A stretch of DNA of 18,715 nucleotides from DUPQ01 sp964563155 (GCA_964563155.1 CAZLVL010000026.1:1-18715); one strand, 5' to 3'. Shown: positions 7,755 to 15,251, counted from the stretch's first letter. Notes: generated by a model from the letters alone, not told the origin. Numbers and translations: made by a program.

Positions 7755-8648
7755 CTACTTAAAAAAATCCATATCCTTTAAACTCTTTTCATTAATGAAC
7801 ATACCAGTAAATTGAGGAACCTTAAATTTCTTAACAAAGGCCTCACACTTACACAAAAATATATAGTAAATATTTAAGCCAGAACCACATAAGGTCTCAA
7901 AGTTACCTTGGCCCTTAGAGATGATAAGGTCTGCTTCTTCTATAGCCTTTTCACTTACATCATTTATCATATCCAATTGGGTACCTGGTATATCTGATCC
8001 ATTATCAATTACAGTTACTAACTTATCTAAGTTAACCTCTTTTGCATCTTTTAAGGTCACATCATTTAGTACAGGATTTCCTCTAACTATACAAGTAATA
8101 TTTAAATTAGGATATATCTTTTTAATTATCTCAATAAATATTTTATCAAATACAATCTCTCCTGCATTGTCTAAAAGATAGACCAAGCTATTAGCAGATT
8201 CCAAATCTTTTTTAAAGACAGAGTATTCTTTCATATCTAACTCTTGATGACCTGCCTCTTCCACTAGTTCAAGAAACTTTTCAGGATTAACATCATCTAA
8301 GGCCCCAAAGTCTATGAAGTTACCTACCATGGCATATTTAAGGCCAGATAAGAGAGAATCAGCATCTTTTTCTATCTTCATAATTATCTCTTTTTCTATA
8401 CTCAAACCCAGTTTATTAAACACTTCTTTCTCATGCTCAAATTCATCCACAAAAGAAAAATAGTCTTTCAACATATCATTTACATATTTAGTTATATATG
8501 GAGATGACCTTGTTTTGTCCACAGAACCTATTAAGTAATACACTTTTTTCATAAACTCTGCCTTCAGCTTTTCGTCTTTACTATACTTATCAAAATTTCT
8601 TCCTGCACTTTTAATAATGCACTCCATACAATCAAAAGTAACTTCCAT
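7755..8648 (-). CDS. DUF89 damage-control phosphatase, ARMT1-like family
   Basis: This 297-residue protein belongs to DUF89, a family of metal-dependent phosphatases that clear damaged or excess phosphorylated metabolites. The N-terminal CxxC (DCMEC, residues 6-10) is typical of the stand-alone archaeal/bacterial subfamily. The metal and phosphate site is visible as LLDNAGEIVFD (158-168, D160 and N161), the RGNPVLNDVT loop (189-198), the EEAD acidic residue near 240, and ISKGQGNFE (243-251). All key motifs are present and length is usual. AGGAGC precedes the ATG by 6 bases. It is the first gene of an operon with the GH2 glycosidase. The pairing hints that it removes a toxic sugar phosphate formed during glycoside use, which is inference. 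Confidence 0.85.
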   Translation of the reverse strand: MEVTFDCMECIIKSAGRNFDKYSKDEKLKAEFMKKVYYLIGSVDKTRSSPYITKYVNDMLKDYFSFVDEFEHEKEVFNKLGLSIEKEIIMKIEKDADSLLSGLKYAMVGNFIDFGALDDVNPEKFLELVEEAGHQELDMKEYSVFKKDLESANSLVYLLDNAGEIVFDKIFIEIIKKIYPNLNITCIVRGNPVLNDVTLKDAKEVNLDKLVTVIDNGSDIPGTQLDMINDVSEKAIEEADLIISKGQGNFETLCGSGLNIYYIFLCKCEAFVKKFKVPQFTGMFINEKSLKDMDFFK

Positions 8649-8691
8649 TAATTGCTCCTAATATATTCATAAAATAACTCTTCTTATCCCT

Positions 8692-8700
8692 ATATTATCA
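8692..8700 (-). promoter_or_regulatory. Putative extended -10 promoter of the DUF89-GH2 operon
   Basis: On the minus strand TGATAATAT (8700-8692) is an extended -10 element. It sits about 44 bases upstream of the DUF89 start, giving a leader of roughly 37 bases. No recognisable -35 is found 17 bases further up, which is tolerated by extended -10 promoters. Confidence 0.4.
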
Positions 8701-8802
8701 GGTTTTACTCTCTTTTACCCATAATACTGTGCTTTTACTTTTCTTTCTCTTTCTTAATCCAAACTAAGATAAAGAAAGAAAGCACATAGATCTTAATCTT
8801 AC

Positions 8803-8861
8803 AAATAATTAACCTCATAGGTTAATTATTTCTTGTATAACCTCATCAAGCATGGTAAAAT
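8803..8861 (+). promoter_or_regulatory. Promoter and palindromic operator of the XRE-ImmA gene
   Basis: TTGTAT (8833-8838) and TAAAAT (8856-8861) are 17 bases apart, and a TG extends the -10 (8853-8854). Immediately upstream is a perfect 13-bp inverted repeat AAATAATTAACCT / AGGTTAATTATTT around CAT (8803-8831). Its half-site TAACCTCAT (8810-8818) recurs exactly inside the promoter spacer at 8838-8846. The arrangement fits autorepression by the XRE domain encoded downstream. The hairpin lacks a convincing T-tract, so I do not call it a terminator. Confidence 0.55.
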
Positions 8862-8920
8862 TTTATATAGAAAAATTACAAAGAAGAAGAAATTAATATA
8901 TATTAACTGAGGATAGTCTA

Positions 8921-9973
8921 ATGAGGATAAGTAAGAGTATTATTGCTGTACCACCAGGTGCAACAATTAAAGAACAGCTTGAATATAGGAAGATGAAGCA
9001 AAAGGAGTTTGCTTTAAGAATGGATATGTCTGAAAAACATATAAGTAAACTCATTAATGGAGAGGTTCAATTAACCTTTGATGTTGCTATGCGTCTAGAA
9101 ATGGTTTTAGGTGTACCTGCAAAATTTTGGAATAATTTAGAAGCTATTTATCAAGAAAAGCTAGTAAGAGTCAAAGCAGAAAATGCTATGGACCAAGATA
9201 TTGAGATAGCCAAGAAATTTTCATATGCCCAAATGGCTAAGAACAAGTGGGTAGAAGAGACTAGAAATGCAAAAGAGAAAGTAATAAATTTACGTAAGTT
9301 TTTTGAAGTAGCAGAGCTTAGTTTACTAAAAAAAGAAAACCTAATACCCAAAATCTCCTGTGCAAAACCAAGTTTTGAAAAAGAAGAGGACTATGACCTT
9401 ATGGCATGGGCCCAAAAGGCAAAACTTGATGCAAGAGTTATCGAAACAAAAGCCCTTAACTTAAAAAAGTTAGAAGAAGCGATAATGAAGATTAGGACAA
9501 TGACAAGGCATAATCCCAGTGAATTTAGTGGAGAGCTCTCAAAACTCTTAGCTGATTGTGGAATTGCTCTTGTTTATCTACCCCATATTGCCAGGTCATT
9601 TTTACACGGTGGCACCTTTTGGGATAGAAGAAAAATTGTCTTAGGCCTAACTACAAGAGGAAAAGATGCTGATAAGTTTTGGTTTAGCCTCTTTCATGAG
9701 TTAGGACATATACAACTTGGTCACATCAATTCAAAGTCTTGTATGGATAATAATTATGAAAAAGAGGCAGATGAGTTTGCAAAAGAAATCTTAATTCCCA
9801 AAAAGGATTTTGATAACTTTGTTAAGAATAATGTCTTTAATAAAAGATCAATTCTTGAGTTTGCAGACTTGATTGAAATTGATCCTGGAATTATTGTAGG
9901 CAGATTGCAAAAAGAAGGCTACATAGATTTTAGTAACCACAATGACCTTAAAAGAAAGTACACAATATCATGA
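8921..9973 (+). CDS. XRE/HigA-type HTH fused to ImmA/IrrE metallopeptidase
   Basis: This 350-residue two-domain protein begins with a HigA-like HTH (residues 12-62, KEQLEYRKMKQKEFALRMDM then SEKHISKLINGEVQLT). A helical linker follows, and then an ImmA/IrrE (COG2856) zinc peptidase domain from about 190. The active-site motif is FHELGHIQLGH, with H259, E260 and H263. A downstream YEKEADEFAKEILIP block near 279-293 supplies the third ligand region. ImmA/IrrE proteins cleave XRE-type repressors or act in stress and DNA-damage responses. Fused forms often accompany HigB-like toxins, but no toxin ORF lies in the 272-base upstream gap, so it appears solitary. GAGGAT lies about 8 bases before the ATG. 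Its stop codon overlaps the end of the convergent radical SAM gene by 6 bases, with no terminator between. Confidence 0.85.
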   Translation: MRISKSIIAVPPGATIKEQLEYRKMKQKEFALRMDMSEKHISKLINGEVQLTFDVAMRLEMVLGVPAKFWNNLEAIYQEKLVRVKAENAMDQDIEIAKKFSYAQMAKNKWVEETRNAKEKVINLRKFFEVAELSLLKKENLIPKISCAKPSFEKEEDYDLMAWAQKAKLDARVIETKALNLKKLEEAIMKIRTMTRHNPSEFSGELSKLLADCGIALVYLPHIARSFLHGGTFWDRRKIVLGLTTRGKDADKFWFSLFHELGHIQLGHINSKSCMDNNYEKEADEFAKEILIPKKDFDNFVKNNVFNKRSILEFADLIEIDPGIIVGRLQKEGYIDFSNHNDLKRKYTIS

Positions 9974-10867
9974 AAGCCTAAGGCCTAGGCCTTTAGCATA
10001 AGCGAGCACTTCTTCATATTCTTCATAGTATAATCTTCTGTCTAAAGGAGGATGCTTAAAAGCAAGGTTTGAAGGATAATATTGGTCCATTAGATTAACC
10101 ATTACCCCTTTTGATAAGTTTTCATGTATAAAGTCTAATATCTTTTTAGTTTCACTTATATTACCTGGTAAAACAAGGTGTCTAATTAACAGGCCTCTAT
10201 ATGCAATATTGTTTTGGGCTTTTAAAGGGCCAACTTGTCTATCCATTTCAAGTAAGGCCCTTTTTACGACATCAAAATATCCTTTAACTGATGAGTAGCT
10301 TTGTCCTCTTTCATTTGATGCATATTTAAAATCAGGCATGTATATATCTACAATACCATCTAAAAGCTTTAAAACCTCTAAGCTTTCATAACCTCCACAG
10401 TTATATACTAGGGGAAGGCTAAGACCTTTTTTAGCTGCTATAAAAATAGCTTCTACAATGTTTGCTACAAAGTGACTGGGGGTAACCAAATTTAAATTAT
10501 GGCAATTATATTGGTTTTGTATGTACAAGAATATATCTGCTAGCTCTTCATTGGAAACAGCCTTTCCTTGGCCTAAAAAGCTTAAAGTGTAATTTTGACA
10601 GTAAAGACATCTCATATTACAGTAAGAGAAAAAGACTGTTCCTGAACCTCTTTTACCTACTAAAACTTCTTCTTCTCCAAAATGGGGTGAATAATTTGAT
10701 ACAAGGGCCTTATCATAAGCCTTACAAAAACCTAAATCTTTTTTCCTATCTACCCCACAATTATGGGGACAAAGCCTACACTCTTTCATAAGCTCCTTTA
10801 ACAATCCTAGTCTTTCTTCTAGTATGCCCTCTTCTAACAACTTAACATATGAAGCCCTATAGGTCAT
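9968..10867 (-). CDS. Radical SAM protein of the PflX / COG1313 family
   Basis: This 299-residue radical SAM enzyme is related to pyruvate formate-lyase activating proteins (COG1313, PflX). The S-adenosylmethionine [4Fe-4S] cluster motif is C-x3-C-x2-C at C83, C87 and C90 (YCNMRCLYC). An N-terminal cysteine set C30-x2-C33-x3-C37 and C48 (CRLCPHNCGVDR...GFC) suggests an extra cluster, as usual in the family. Further landmarks are the GGYE block near 158, DIYMPDFKY near 174-182, and RHLVLPGN near 229-236. Length is typical. Substrate is unknown; activation of a glycyl radical enzyme is possible but none is encoded here. An AAGGGGGG box sits 6 bases before the ATG. The 3' end overlaps the XRE-ImmA gene tail to tail. 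Confidence 0.85.
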   Translation of the reverse strand: MTYRASYVKLLEEGILEERLGLLKELMKECRLCPHNCGVDRKKDLGFCKAYDKALVSNYSPHFGEEEVLVGKRGSGTVFFSYCNMRCLYCQNYTLSFLGQGKAVSNEELADIFLYIQNQYNCHNLNLVTPSHFVANIVEAIFIAAKKGLSLPLVYNCGGYESLEVLKLLDGIVDIYMPDFKYASNERGQSYSSVKGYFDVVKRALLEMDRQVGPLKAQNNIAYRGLLIRHLVLPGNISETKKILDFIHENLSKGVMVNLMDQYYPSNLAFKHPPLDRRLYYEEYEEVLAYAKGLGLRLS

Positions 10868-10888
10868 TTCAGCCCCCCTTCCTCTTCT

Positions 10889-10897
10889 ATTATATCA
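10889..10897 (-). promoter_or_regulatory. Extended -10 promoter of the radical SAM gene
   Basis: On the minus strand TGATATAAT (10897-10889) is a perfect -10 preceded by the extended TG. It lies about 22 bases before the start codon, giving a very short leader that holds little more than the ribosome binding site. No clear -35 is present. Confidence 0.5.
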
Positions 10898-10974
10898 AAA
10901 GGTACAAGTCTTAAAAAATCTAGCTTTGCTACATAACAAATGAGTTTTCTCTGTTCTTTTCTCTTTTGCCTATC

Positions 10975-11024
10975 TTGACAATTGGGTGTCATAAAAGTAT
11001 ATTTAGTACGCACGTACTAAATAT
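10975..11024 (+). promoter_or_regulatory. Consensus promoter overlapped by a TetR operator palindrome
   Basis: TTGACA (10975-10980) and TATATT (10998-11003) are spaced by 17 bases, so this is an almost ideal sigma-A promoter. A palindrome with 12-bp arms around two central bases spans 10999-11024. Its left arm is ATATTTAGTACG and its right arm CGTACTAAATAT. It begins within the -10 and covers the expected transcription start near 11010. A TetR gene starts 12 bases after it. Binding here would block the promoter, so autorepression together with the downstream glycosyltransferase gene is strongly suggested. Confidence 0.85.
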
Positions 11025-11036
11025 GAGGATCTAGTA

Positions 11037-11624
11037 ATGAAGCGTAAAAAAATAAAAATAAAGGTAGCTCAAAAAATATTAAATACAGCCTTCAACTGTC
11101 TCTCTACAAGAGGCTATGCTGCTGTTACTATGAGAAATATAGCTCATGAAGCTGGGGTTGCTTTAGGTCAGGTAACCTACTACTACAAAAGCAAAGAGCA
11201 TCTCTTTTTAGAAGTTATTAATATGATGGTTTACCAATACTTAGAAGAGATTGAAACAAAGCTGGCAGCGGTTACAGATGAGAGCCAAAAGCTTCCCGCT
11301 CTTAAGGCTTTTTTTGAAGACCTTATTCAGAACAATCCTAATTTATTCAAACTATTTATTGACTTTACAGCCCAATCTCTTTGGATTCCCTCTTTTAGAG
11401 AAAAGGTTAACTCTTTATTCGAGGAGTTGGCTAAAATTATTGAGAGTAATTTAATACTAGATAAGACCAAAGAAAAACATATATCTAGCGACTCCTCAAA
11501 AAATACTGCAAAACTAATTCTTGGTGCCCTATATGGAACATCAATTCAACATATGCTAGGCTCCGATACAAGCATTTCCTTTGAGCCTATGAAAATTGAT
11601 AAAGCCTCAGGCTTTGTTATTTAA
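11037..11624 (+). CDS. TetR/AcrR family transcriptional repressor
   Basis: This 195-residue regulator has a classical TetR N-terminal HTH: KILNTAFNCLSTRGYAAVTMRNIAHEAGVALGQVTYYYKSKEHLFLEVI (split here: helices from residue 13 to 60, recognition helix about 42-50). The C-terminal ligand-binding domain is helical and not assignable to a known inducer. GAGGAT precedes the ATG by about 6 bases. The palindrome at 10999-11024 in its own promoter is the evident operator. Only 14 bases separate its stop from the glycosyltransferase start, so it most likely represses itself and that gene, perhaps in response to a membrane-lipid or drug signal, which is inference. Confidence 0.9.
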   Translation: MKRKKIKIKVAQKILNTAFNCLSTRGYAAVTMRNIAHEAGVALGQVTYYYKSKEHLFLEVINMMVYQYLEEIETKLAAVTDESQKLPALKAFFEDLIQNNPNLFKLFIDFTAQSLWIPSFREKVNSLFEELAKIIESNLILDKTKEKHISSDSSKNTAKLILGALYGTSIQHMLGSDTSISFEPMKIDKASGFVI

Positions 11625-11638
11625 GGAGGGAGCTTAAG

Positions 11639-12826
11639 GTGATAGTAGGACAATTCACTGATACATTTTTACCAGTAGTGGATGGCGTTGGCCGGGTAGT
11701 CAGCAACTATGCCCAGACCATGGGACATCTTTGTGAGGCTTGCTATGTAATTGCTCCTCAGCAGCTAAATTTATACAAAGGTGGTCTTTGTTACGACATT
11801 GTGGATTTTGCTGGTCTCCCCCTATCTATATCTCCTCAATATGAAATAGGGATACCTGTCCTAGATGCTCATTACAGAAGACGAATTGATAGTATTAAGT
11901 TTGATATCATTCATATGCATAGCCCCTTTATTACAGGGCGAGAAGCTCATAGGATATCTAAACATCAAGAAATTCCTTTAGTAGGCACCTTTCACTCAAA
12001 ATATTATGATGACTTTTATCAAATCACAAAAAGCCATACCTTGTCCAAATTAGGTAATCAATTTGTTCTAGATTCTTTTAAAAAGTGTGACCAGGTCTGG
12101 GCAGTAAGTAATTCCACTGCCAATGTTTTACGAGACTATGGCTTTAAAGGACCAATAGAGGTGGTAGAAAATGGAACAGATCCCAAAGAACCAAACATTG
12201 AAGCTGCAAAGATGGTAGAAGACCGCTTCAATCTAAAGAAAAAACCCCTCCTACTATTTGTTGGCCAAATCAACTGGAAGAAAAATATCCGTCGTATTTT
12301 AGAATCAGTGGACCTTTTGGTAAGAGAAAAGAGGGATATAAGGGTGGTTATGGCAGGTCAAGGACCTTCTAAGGATGAAGTACAAGCTTTAGTAAGCTCT
12401 CTTGGTCTTAATGAAGTGGTAACCTTTACAGGTCACATTACCGATTCATATCTTTTAGAAGGCCTCTACACCAGAGCGGACTTACTGGTTTTCCCCTCTT
12501 TGTATGACAATGCTCCCATGGTTGTAAGAGAGGCTGCAGCCCTTGCTACTCCTTCTTTACTTGTTCTAGGCTCTAGTGCTGCTGAAGTCGTACAAGATGG
12601 CGTAAATGGCCTTTTAGCAAAGGATACTACAAAAGATATGGCAAGTCGCATAGCCTGGGCTTTAGACAATCCTAGTGAGCTTAAAGACATAGGTAAGAAA
12701 GCACAAGCTACCATACCAAAACCCTGGGCACAGGTTATATCAGAGGTTCTAGAACGCTATGAGGATTTAATTAAAACAACTCATAGCATAAAGCATAATG
12801 GGCTTTCTCATAAACTCTTGCCTTAA
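11639..12826 (+). CDS. GT4-family glycosyltransferase, GTG start
   Basis: This 395-residue GT-B fold protein resembles the GT4 group that includes 1,2-diacylglycerol glucosyltransferases. The N-terminal Rossmann half opens MIVGQFTDTFLPVVDGVGRVV, with the glycine turn near 16-18, HMHSPF at 92-97 and GTFHSKYYD at 116-124. The C-terminal nucleotide-sugar half has FVGQINWKKN near 207-216, GHITD at 265-269 and YDNAPMVVREAAALATP at 289-305. The usual GT4 E-x7-E is D290-x7-E298 here, a conservative change. The start is GTG at 11639, because AAGGAGGG (11623-11630) overlapping the tetR stop sits 8 bases upstream. Probable role is glycolipid or cell-surface glycan synthesis at the membrane; the acceptor is unknown. 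It is cotranscribed with tetR. Confidence 0.85.
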   Translation: MIVGQFTDTFLPVVDGVGRVVSNYAQTMGHLCEACYVIAPQQLNLYKGGLCYDIVDFAGLPLSISPQYEIGIPVLDAHYRRRIDSIKFDIIHMHSPFITGREAHRISKHQEIPLVGTFHSKYYDDFYQITKSHTLSKLGNQFVLDSFKKCDQVWAVSNSTANVLRDYGFKGPIEVVENGTDPKEPNIEAAKMVEDRFNLKKKPLLLFVGQINWKKNIRRILESVDLLVREKRDIRVVMAGQGPSKDEVQALVSSLGLNEVVTFTGHITDSYLLEGLYTRADLLVFPSLYDNAPMVVREAAALATPSLLVLGSSAAEVVQDGVNGLLAKDTTKDMASRIAWALDNPSELKDIGKKAQATIPKPWAQVISEVLERYEDLIKTTHSIKHNGLSHKLLP

Positions 12827-12831
12827 GGGGC

Positions 12832-12858
12832 ATAATAGCAAAAACTATTATTTATCTT
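12832..12858 (+). terminator. Weak hairpin after the glycosyltransferase gene
   Basis: ATAATAG (12832-12838) pairs with CTATTAT (12845-12851) across the loop CAAAAA and is followed by TTATCTTT. The stem contains only one G-C pair, so this is at best a weak terminator on the plus strand. No T-tract follows it on the minus strand for the convergent gene. Confidence 0.4.
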
Positions 12859-12868
12859 TCATACTTTT

Positions 12869-14143
12869 TTAATAGAGAGCGTAGCGAGTACTAGGTCCAT
12901 TACCACATTTTTCAACTAAACGCTTATCAAGTAAGCTATTAAGAAGTCTTAGGGTTTTGTACTTGTTAAATCCTAGTATTGAATCTATCTCAAGTCTGGT
13001 TAATACTCTTTTTTCTCCTAGCAGCTTGTATATTGCGGCTTCAGCTGGACTTAATGTTGAAAAATCCTCATCTACTACAGGTAGTACCGTTTTTATACAA
13101 TCATCACTAAACTCATAGTAAGGCTTTGTAATGCTATCTTTATAGGCTCTTTTTACCCTAAGAAAACCATATAAACTTTTATCAACAATGTATAGCATTA
13201 TAAATATCCAAAAAATCACACAATTCCTATACCCTGAAAACCAGACTTTAACATAGTCTTTTTCAGATAAACCATAAGGTATCTTACCTGGCAAAATTAT
13301 TTCAATTTTATCTTTATACATACATATTTGCATATTAGCCTTTATATCCCATTGCCTATTAAAAATTGCTCCAGCCAATGCATTAGTAAATGCCTCCTCA
13401 GGGATCATAAGGCTCTTTCTATATGGCCTTTTTCGGAAATCCTTGTGTCTGTAGAGGCTTTCAAATACCTCTAAGACCCTATGATATTGCCATAATATAG
13501 ATTTGCCACTTAAGGTTTCTCTTTCTATAACTTCTTCTTTGTCCCCACCATATTTTATTATTTCTATTCCTGCGAATTCTAAGTCATTTTCATCTGCAAA
13601 TAACTCACCGGCAAAATTGTAGTAGTCTTTTTTGCCTTTTACCCTAAAGACATCCAATGTACTTCCAGTGAGAGTAGCTCTGCCTCCTCTACCTTTTAGA
13701 TATTGGTCTAAGTAGGTAAATTTTAAATCTGTCTTTTTTGCTTCCATGTCCTCATAGTAAATGTCTAGGCCCCAACAAATGAGCTCTTTTAATTCACGCT
13801 TATCAACTTGCACATATAGGTTTCCCAGCTTTTTATATGCCTTGTTCTTATACAAATATGGCTGAGATCTTCCTTTTAAGATATTAATAACTAGATAAGT
13901 CTTCCCCCCTATTTCTTCAACATCTACTTTAAATATGGGGGTAGGTTTTATTGAAGCATTAATCATGCTTTCTACCTTTTGAAGCTCTTTCTCTTTTCTA
14001 TTTATATCCGAAAAGACACTTGTATCTTTAATTTCAAACAGGATTTTTCCATCACCATAGTTAGAAAAGGCGCTTATAGATTTAAAGAAATTATCTCTTT
14101 TTCTATCATTTAATCCCAAGTCAAATCTCTCTTGTTTAAGCAT
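12869..14143 (-). CDS. COG2865 protein: AlbA_2 (Schlafen) domain plus degenerate HATPase_c_4
   Basis: This 424-residue protein has the COG2865 architecture. An AlbA_2/Schlafen-like domain (residues 1-97, FFKSISAFSNYGDGKILFEI) is followed by a long middle region with LDVFRV and LFADENDLEFAGIEI. A HATPase_c_4 domain spans about 246-350, with a winged helix at the C-terminus (LSPAEAAIYKLLGEK to the end). Such proteins are possible transcription regulators and occur in some defence or stress loci. The expected ATP-site residues are eroded. The N-box Asn is Gly (LAGAI, residue 258), the PGG loop is PGK (285-287), RNP is RNC (306-308), and the G-T-G loop is SLYGF (323-327). I start at 14143, where GGAGGTG sits 5 bases upstream; a longer frame to 14242 would run through the promoter. 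Confidence 0.75.
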   Translation of the reverse strand: MLKQERFDLGLNDRKRDNFFKSISAFSNYGDGKILFEIKDTSVFSDINRKEKELQKVESMINASIKPTPIFKVDVEEIGGKTYLVINILKGRSQPYLYKNKAYKKLGNLYVQVDKRELKELICWGLDIYYEDMEAKKTDLKFTYLDQYLKGRGGRATLTGSTLDVFRVKGKKDYYNFAGELFADENDLEFAGIEIIKYGGDKEEVIERETLSGKSILWQYHRVLEVFESLYRHKDFRKRPYRKSLMIPEEAFTNALAGAIFNRQWDIKANMQICMYKDKIEIILPGKIPYGLSEKDYVKVWFSGYRNCVIFWIFIMLYIVDKSLYGFLRVKRAYKDSITKPYYEFSDDCIKTVLPVVDEDFSTLSPAEAAIYKLLGEKRVLTRLEIDSILGFNKYKTLRLLNSLLDKRLVEKCGNGPSTRYALY

Positions 14144-14169
14144 ATGAACACCTCCAACTCTGTTCATAT

Positions 14170-14216
14170 ATTTTATCATTGGGCATAAAGCAAGGCAACG
14201 ACAGCCGAATCGTTGC
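14170..14216 (-). promoter_or_regulatory. Promoter and inverted repeat upstream of the COG2865 gene
   Basis: Minus-strand TTGCCT (14198-14193) and TAAAAT (14175-14170) are 17 bases apart with a TG extending the -10. GCAACGA / TCGTTGC (14195-14201 and 14210-14216, 8-base spacer) overlaps the -35. It is one of the more GC-rich spots in the area, so it is a likely operator. The position between the two in-frame ATGs supports the downstream start at 14143. Confidence 0.6.
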
Positions 14217-14304
14217 ATTTTAGTTGCAAATTCCAGTTTCATGCACTTTTTTTATCGTTTTAAAATAGCGTTAAACTCCCTTGTTGCTCTTTTAATTAGT
14301 AAGA

Positions 14305-14714
14305 TTAAATAAAGTTATCATGGATAAAGATAACAAATTTGCTGATATCAGCTAAATTATTCTTCATAACATTAAATATAATAGCCTTATCAACATTAAC
14401 ATATTCGTGGGAAAGAATATTTCGCAAACCCACCATTTTTTTATAATTCTCTGCATCTATCTTGGTTAAGCAACCTTTCTCATACAAAATGGTAAAGACG
14501 TCTCCAAGCGTTTCAGGATTCCCTATATTGTTATCAACAACAATGTGGGTTGCTATATCGATAATCATGTTTATGCATATAAACAAATTATATTCAACTA
14601 CATCTTGAACCATACTGTCTTTAAATAATCCTCTAAAGAAAGATTCTTGTAACCCTCTATTTTTTTCAAAGATGCAGATATTTGATTCATCCTTTTTCTT
14701 GCCACCTCTATATA
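14305..14714 (-). pseudogene. hepT: hepT-like HEPN toxin, frameshifted
   Basis: HepT is a HEPN ribonuclease toxin that its partner MntA silences by adding AMP to a Tyr. The C-terminal 102 residues are open from 14613 (VQDVVEYNLFICINMIIDIATHI and onward) and keep the catalytic and modified site R-x4-H-x-Y as RNILSHEY. The N-terminal helix of the family, IEVARKRMNQISASLKKIEGYKNLSLEDYLK, is encoded in a different frame at 14714-14619, fused to the end of the mntA frame. A one-base loss (or two-base gain) within about 14613-14621 breaks the gene. The downstream piece has an ATG at 14613 but no good ribosome binding site. Without the first helix the protein is unlikely to fold normally. A sequencing error is the main alternative. 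Confidence 0.75.
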
Positions 14715-15118
14715 ACCACTTGGTCTTACCTCTTCTTTTAAGCTTTCTATATTTTTCTGATAGACTAAGTCCAAGTATTTTTTCATGTCACTATACTCAA
14801 ATAGGGTTTTAACCTTAAACTTACTTTCCGCAGTTTTATCATGGGTAAACAATAGAATATTGTTCCTATACACTTCAAACTTCAATAAAGGGGTAGCATG
14901 GTTTAAAATAACTAAATCTACTTCACGCTTCAAATTATCTGACAAGAGCATTTTTATCTTCAAATATTCATCAAGGTCAACTTTTCCTTCAAGATAAATA
15001 GCTATATCAATGTCGCTGTCCTTTCTCAATTTGTTTTGAACATAAGAACCAAAATATATGCAAACAATATTACATTAAATTGAAGTAAAATATCTTGTGA
15101 TTTTTTAATAATATCCAT
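14598..15118 (-). pseudogene. mntA: mntA-like nucleotidyltransferase antitoxin, frameshifted
   Basis: MntA-type minimal nucleotidyltransferases AMPylate HepT. The intended start is ATG at 15118 behind AGAGGAG, giving MDIIKKSQDILLQFN. That frame then runs into a stop at 15028-15026. The family body continues in another frame from about 15068: VCIYFGSYVQNKLRKDSDID, which keeps the full G-S-x10-D-x-D catalytic motif. The body reads on to 14598 and, without a stop, into the first helix of hepT, so the boundary (about 14715) is lost. In-frame codons after 15074 start only with non-ATG codons, the first plausible being TTG at 15029, which would cut away the GS half of the active site. One deletion near 15065-15076 explains this. 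I judge the antitoxin inactive unless frameshifting or sequencing error rescues it. Confidence 0.75.
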
Positions 15119-15251
15119 TTTCTCCTCTTGGTTATTAATTAAAAAACTGACTAACTTAACTAGCAAAGGTACTTCCTCAGGAAATCTCTAATGTATCTAT
15201 AAAAGAACAAAACTTGCATATTAGGATATAATCCTTAACCTTAGCTAGAGG

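Noticed and set aside
8803..8831. 13-bp hairpin as a terminator
   Set aside because: There is no T-tract on either strand, and it lies directly before a promoter with a matching half-site repeat, so an operator is more likely.
14144..14242. 33-residue N-terminal extension of the COG2865 protein
   Set aside because: It overlaps a good promoter and operator-like repeat; the ATG at 14143 has GGAGGTG and begins the conserved domain.
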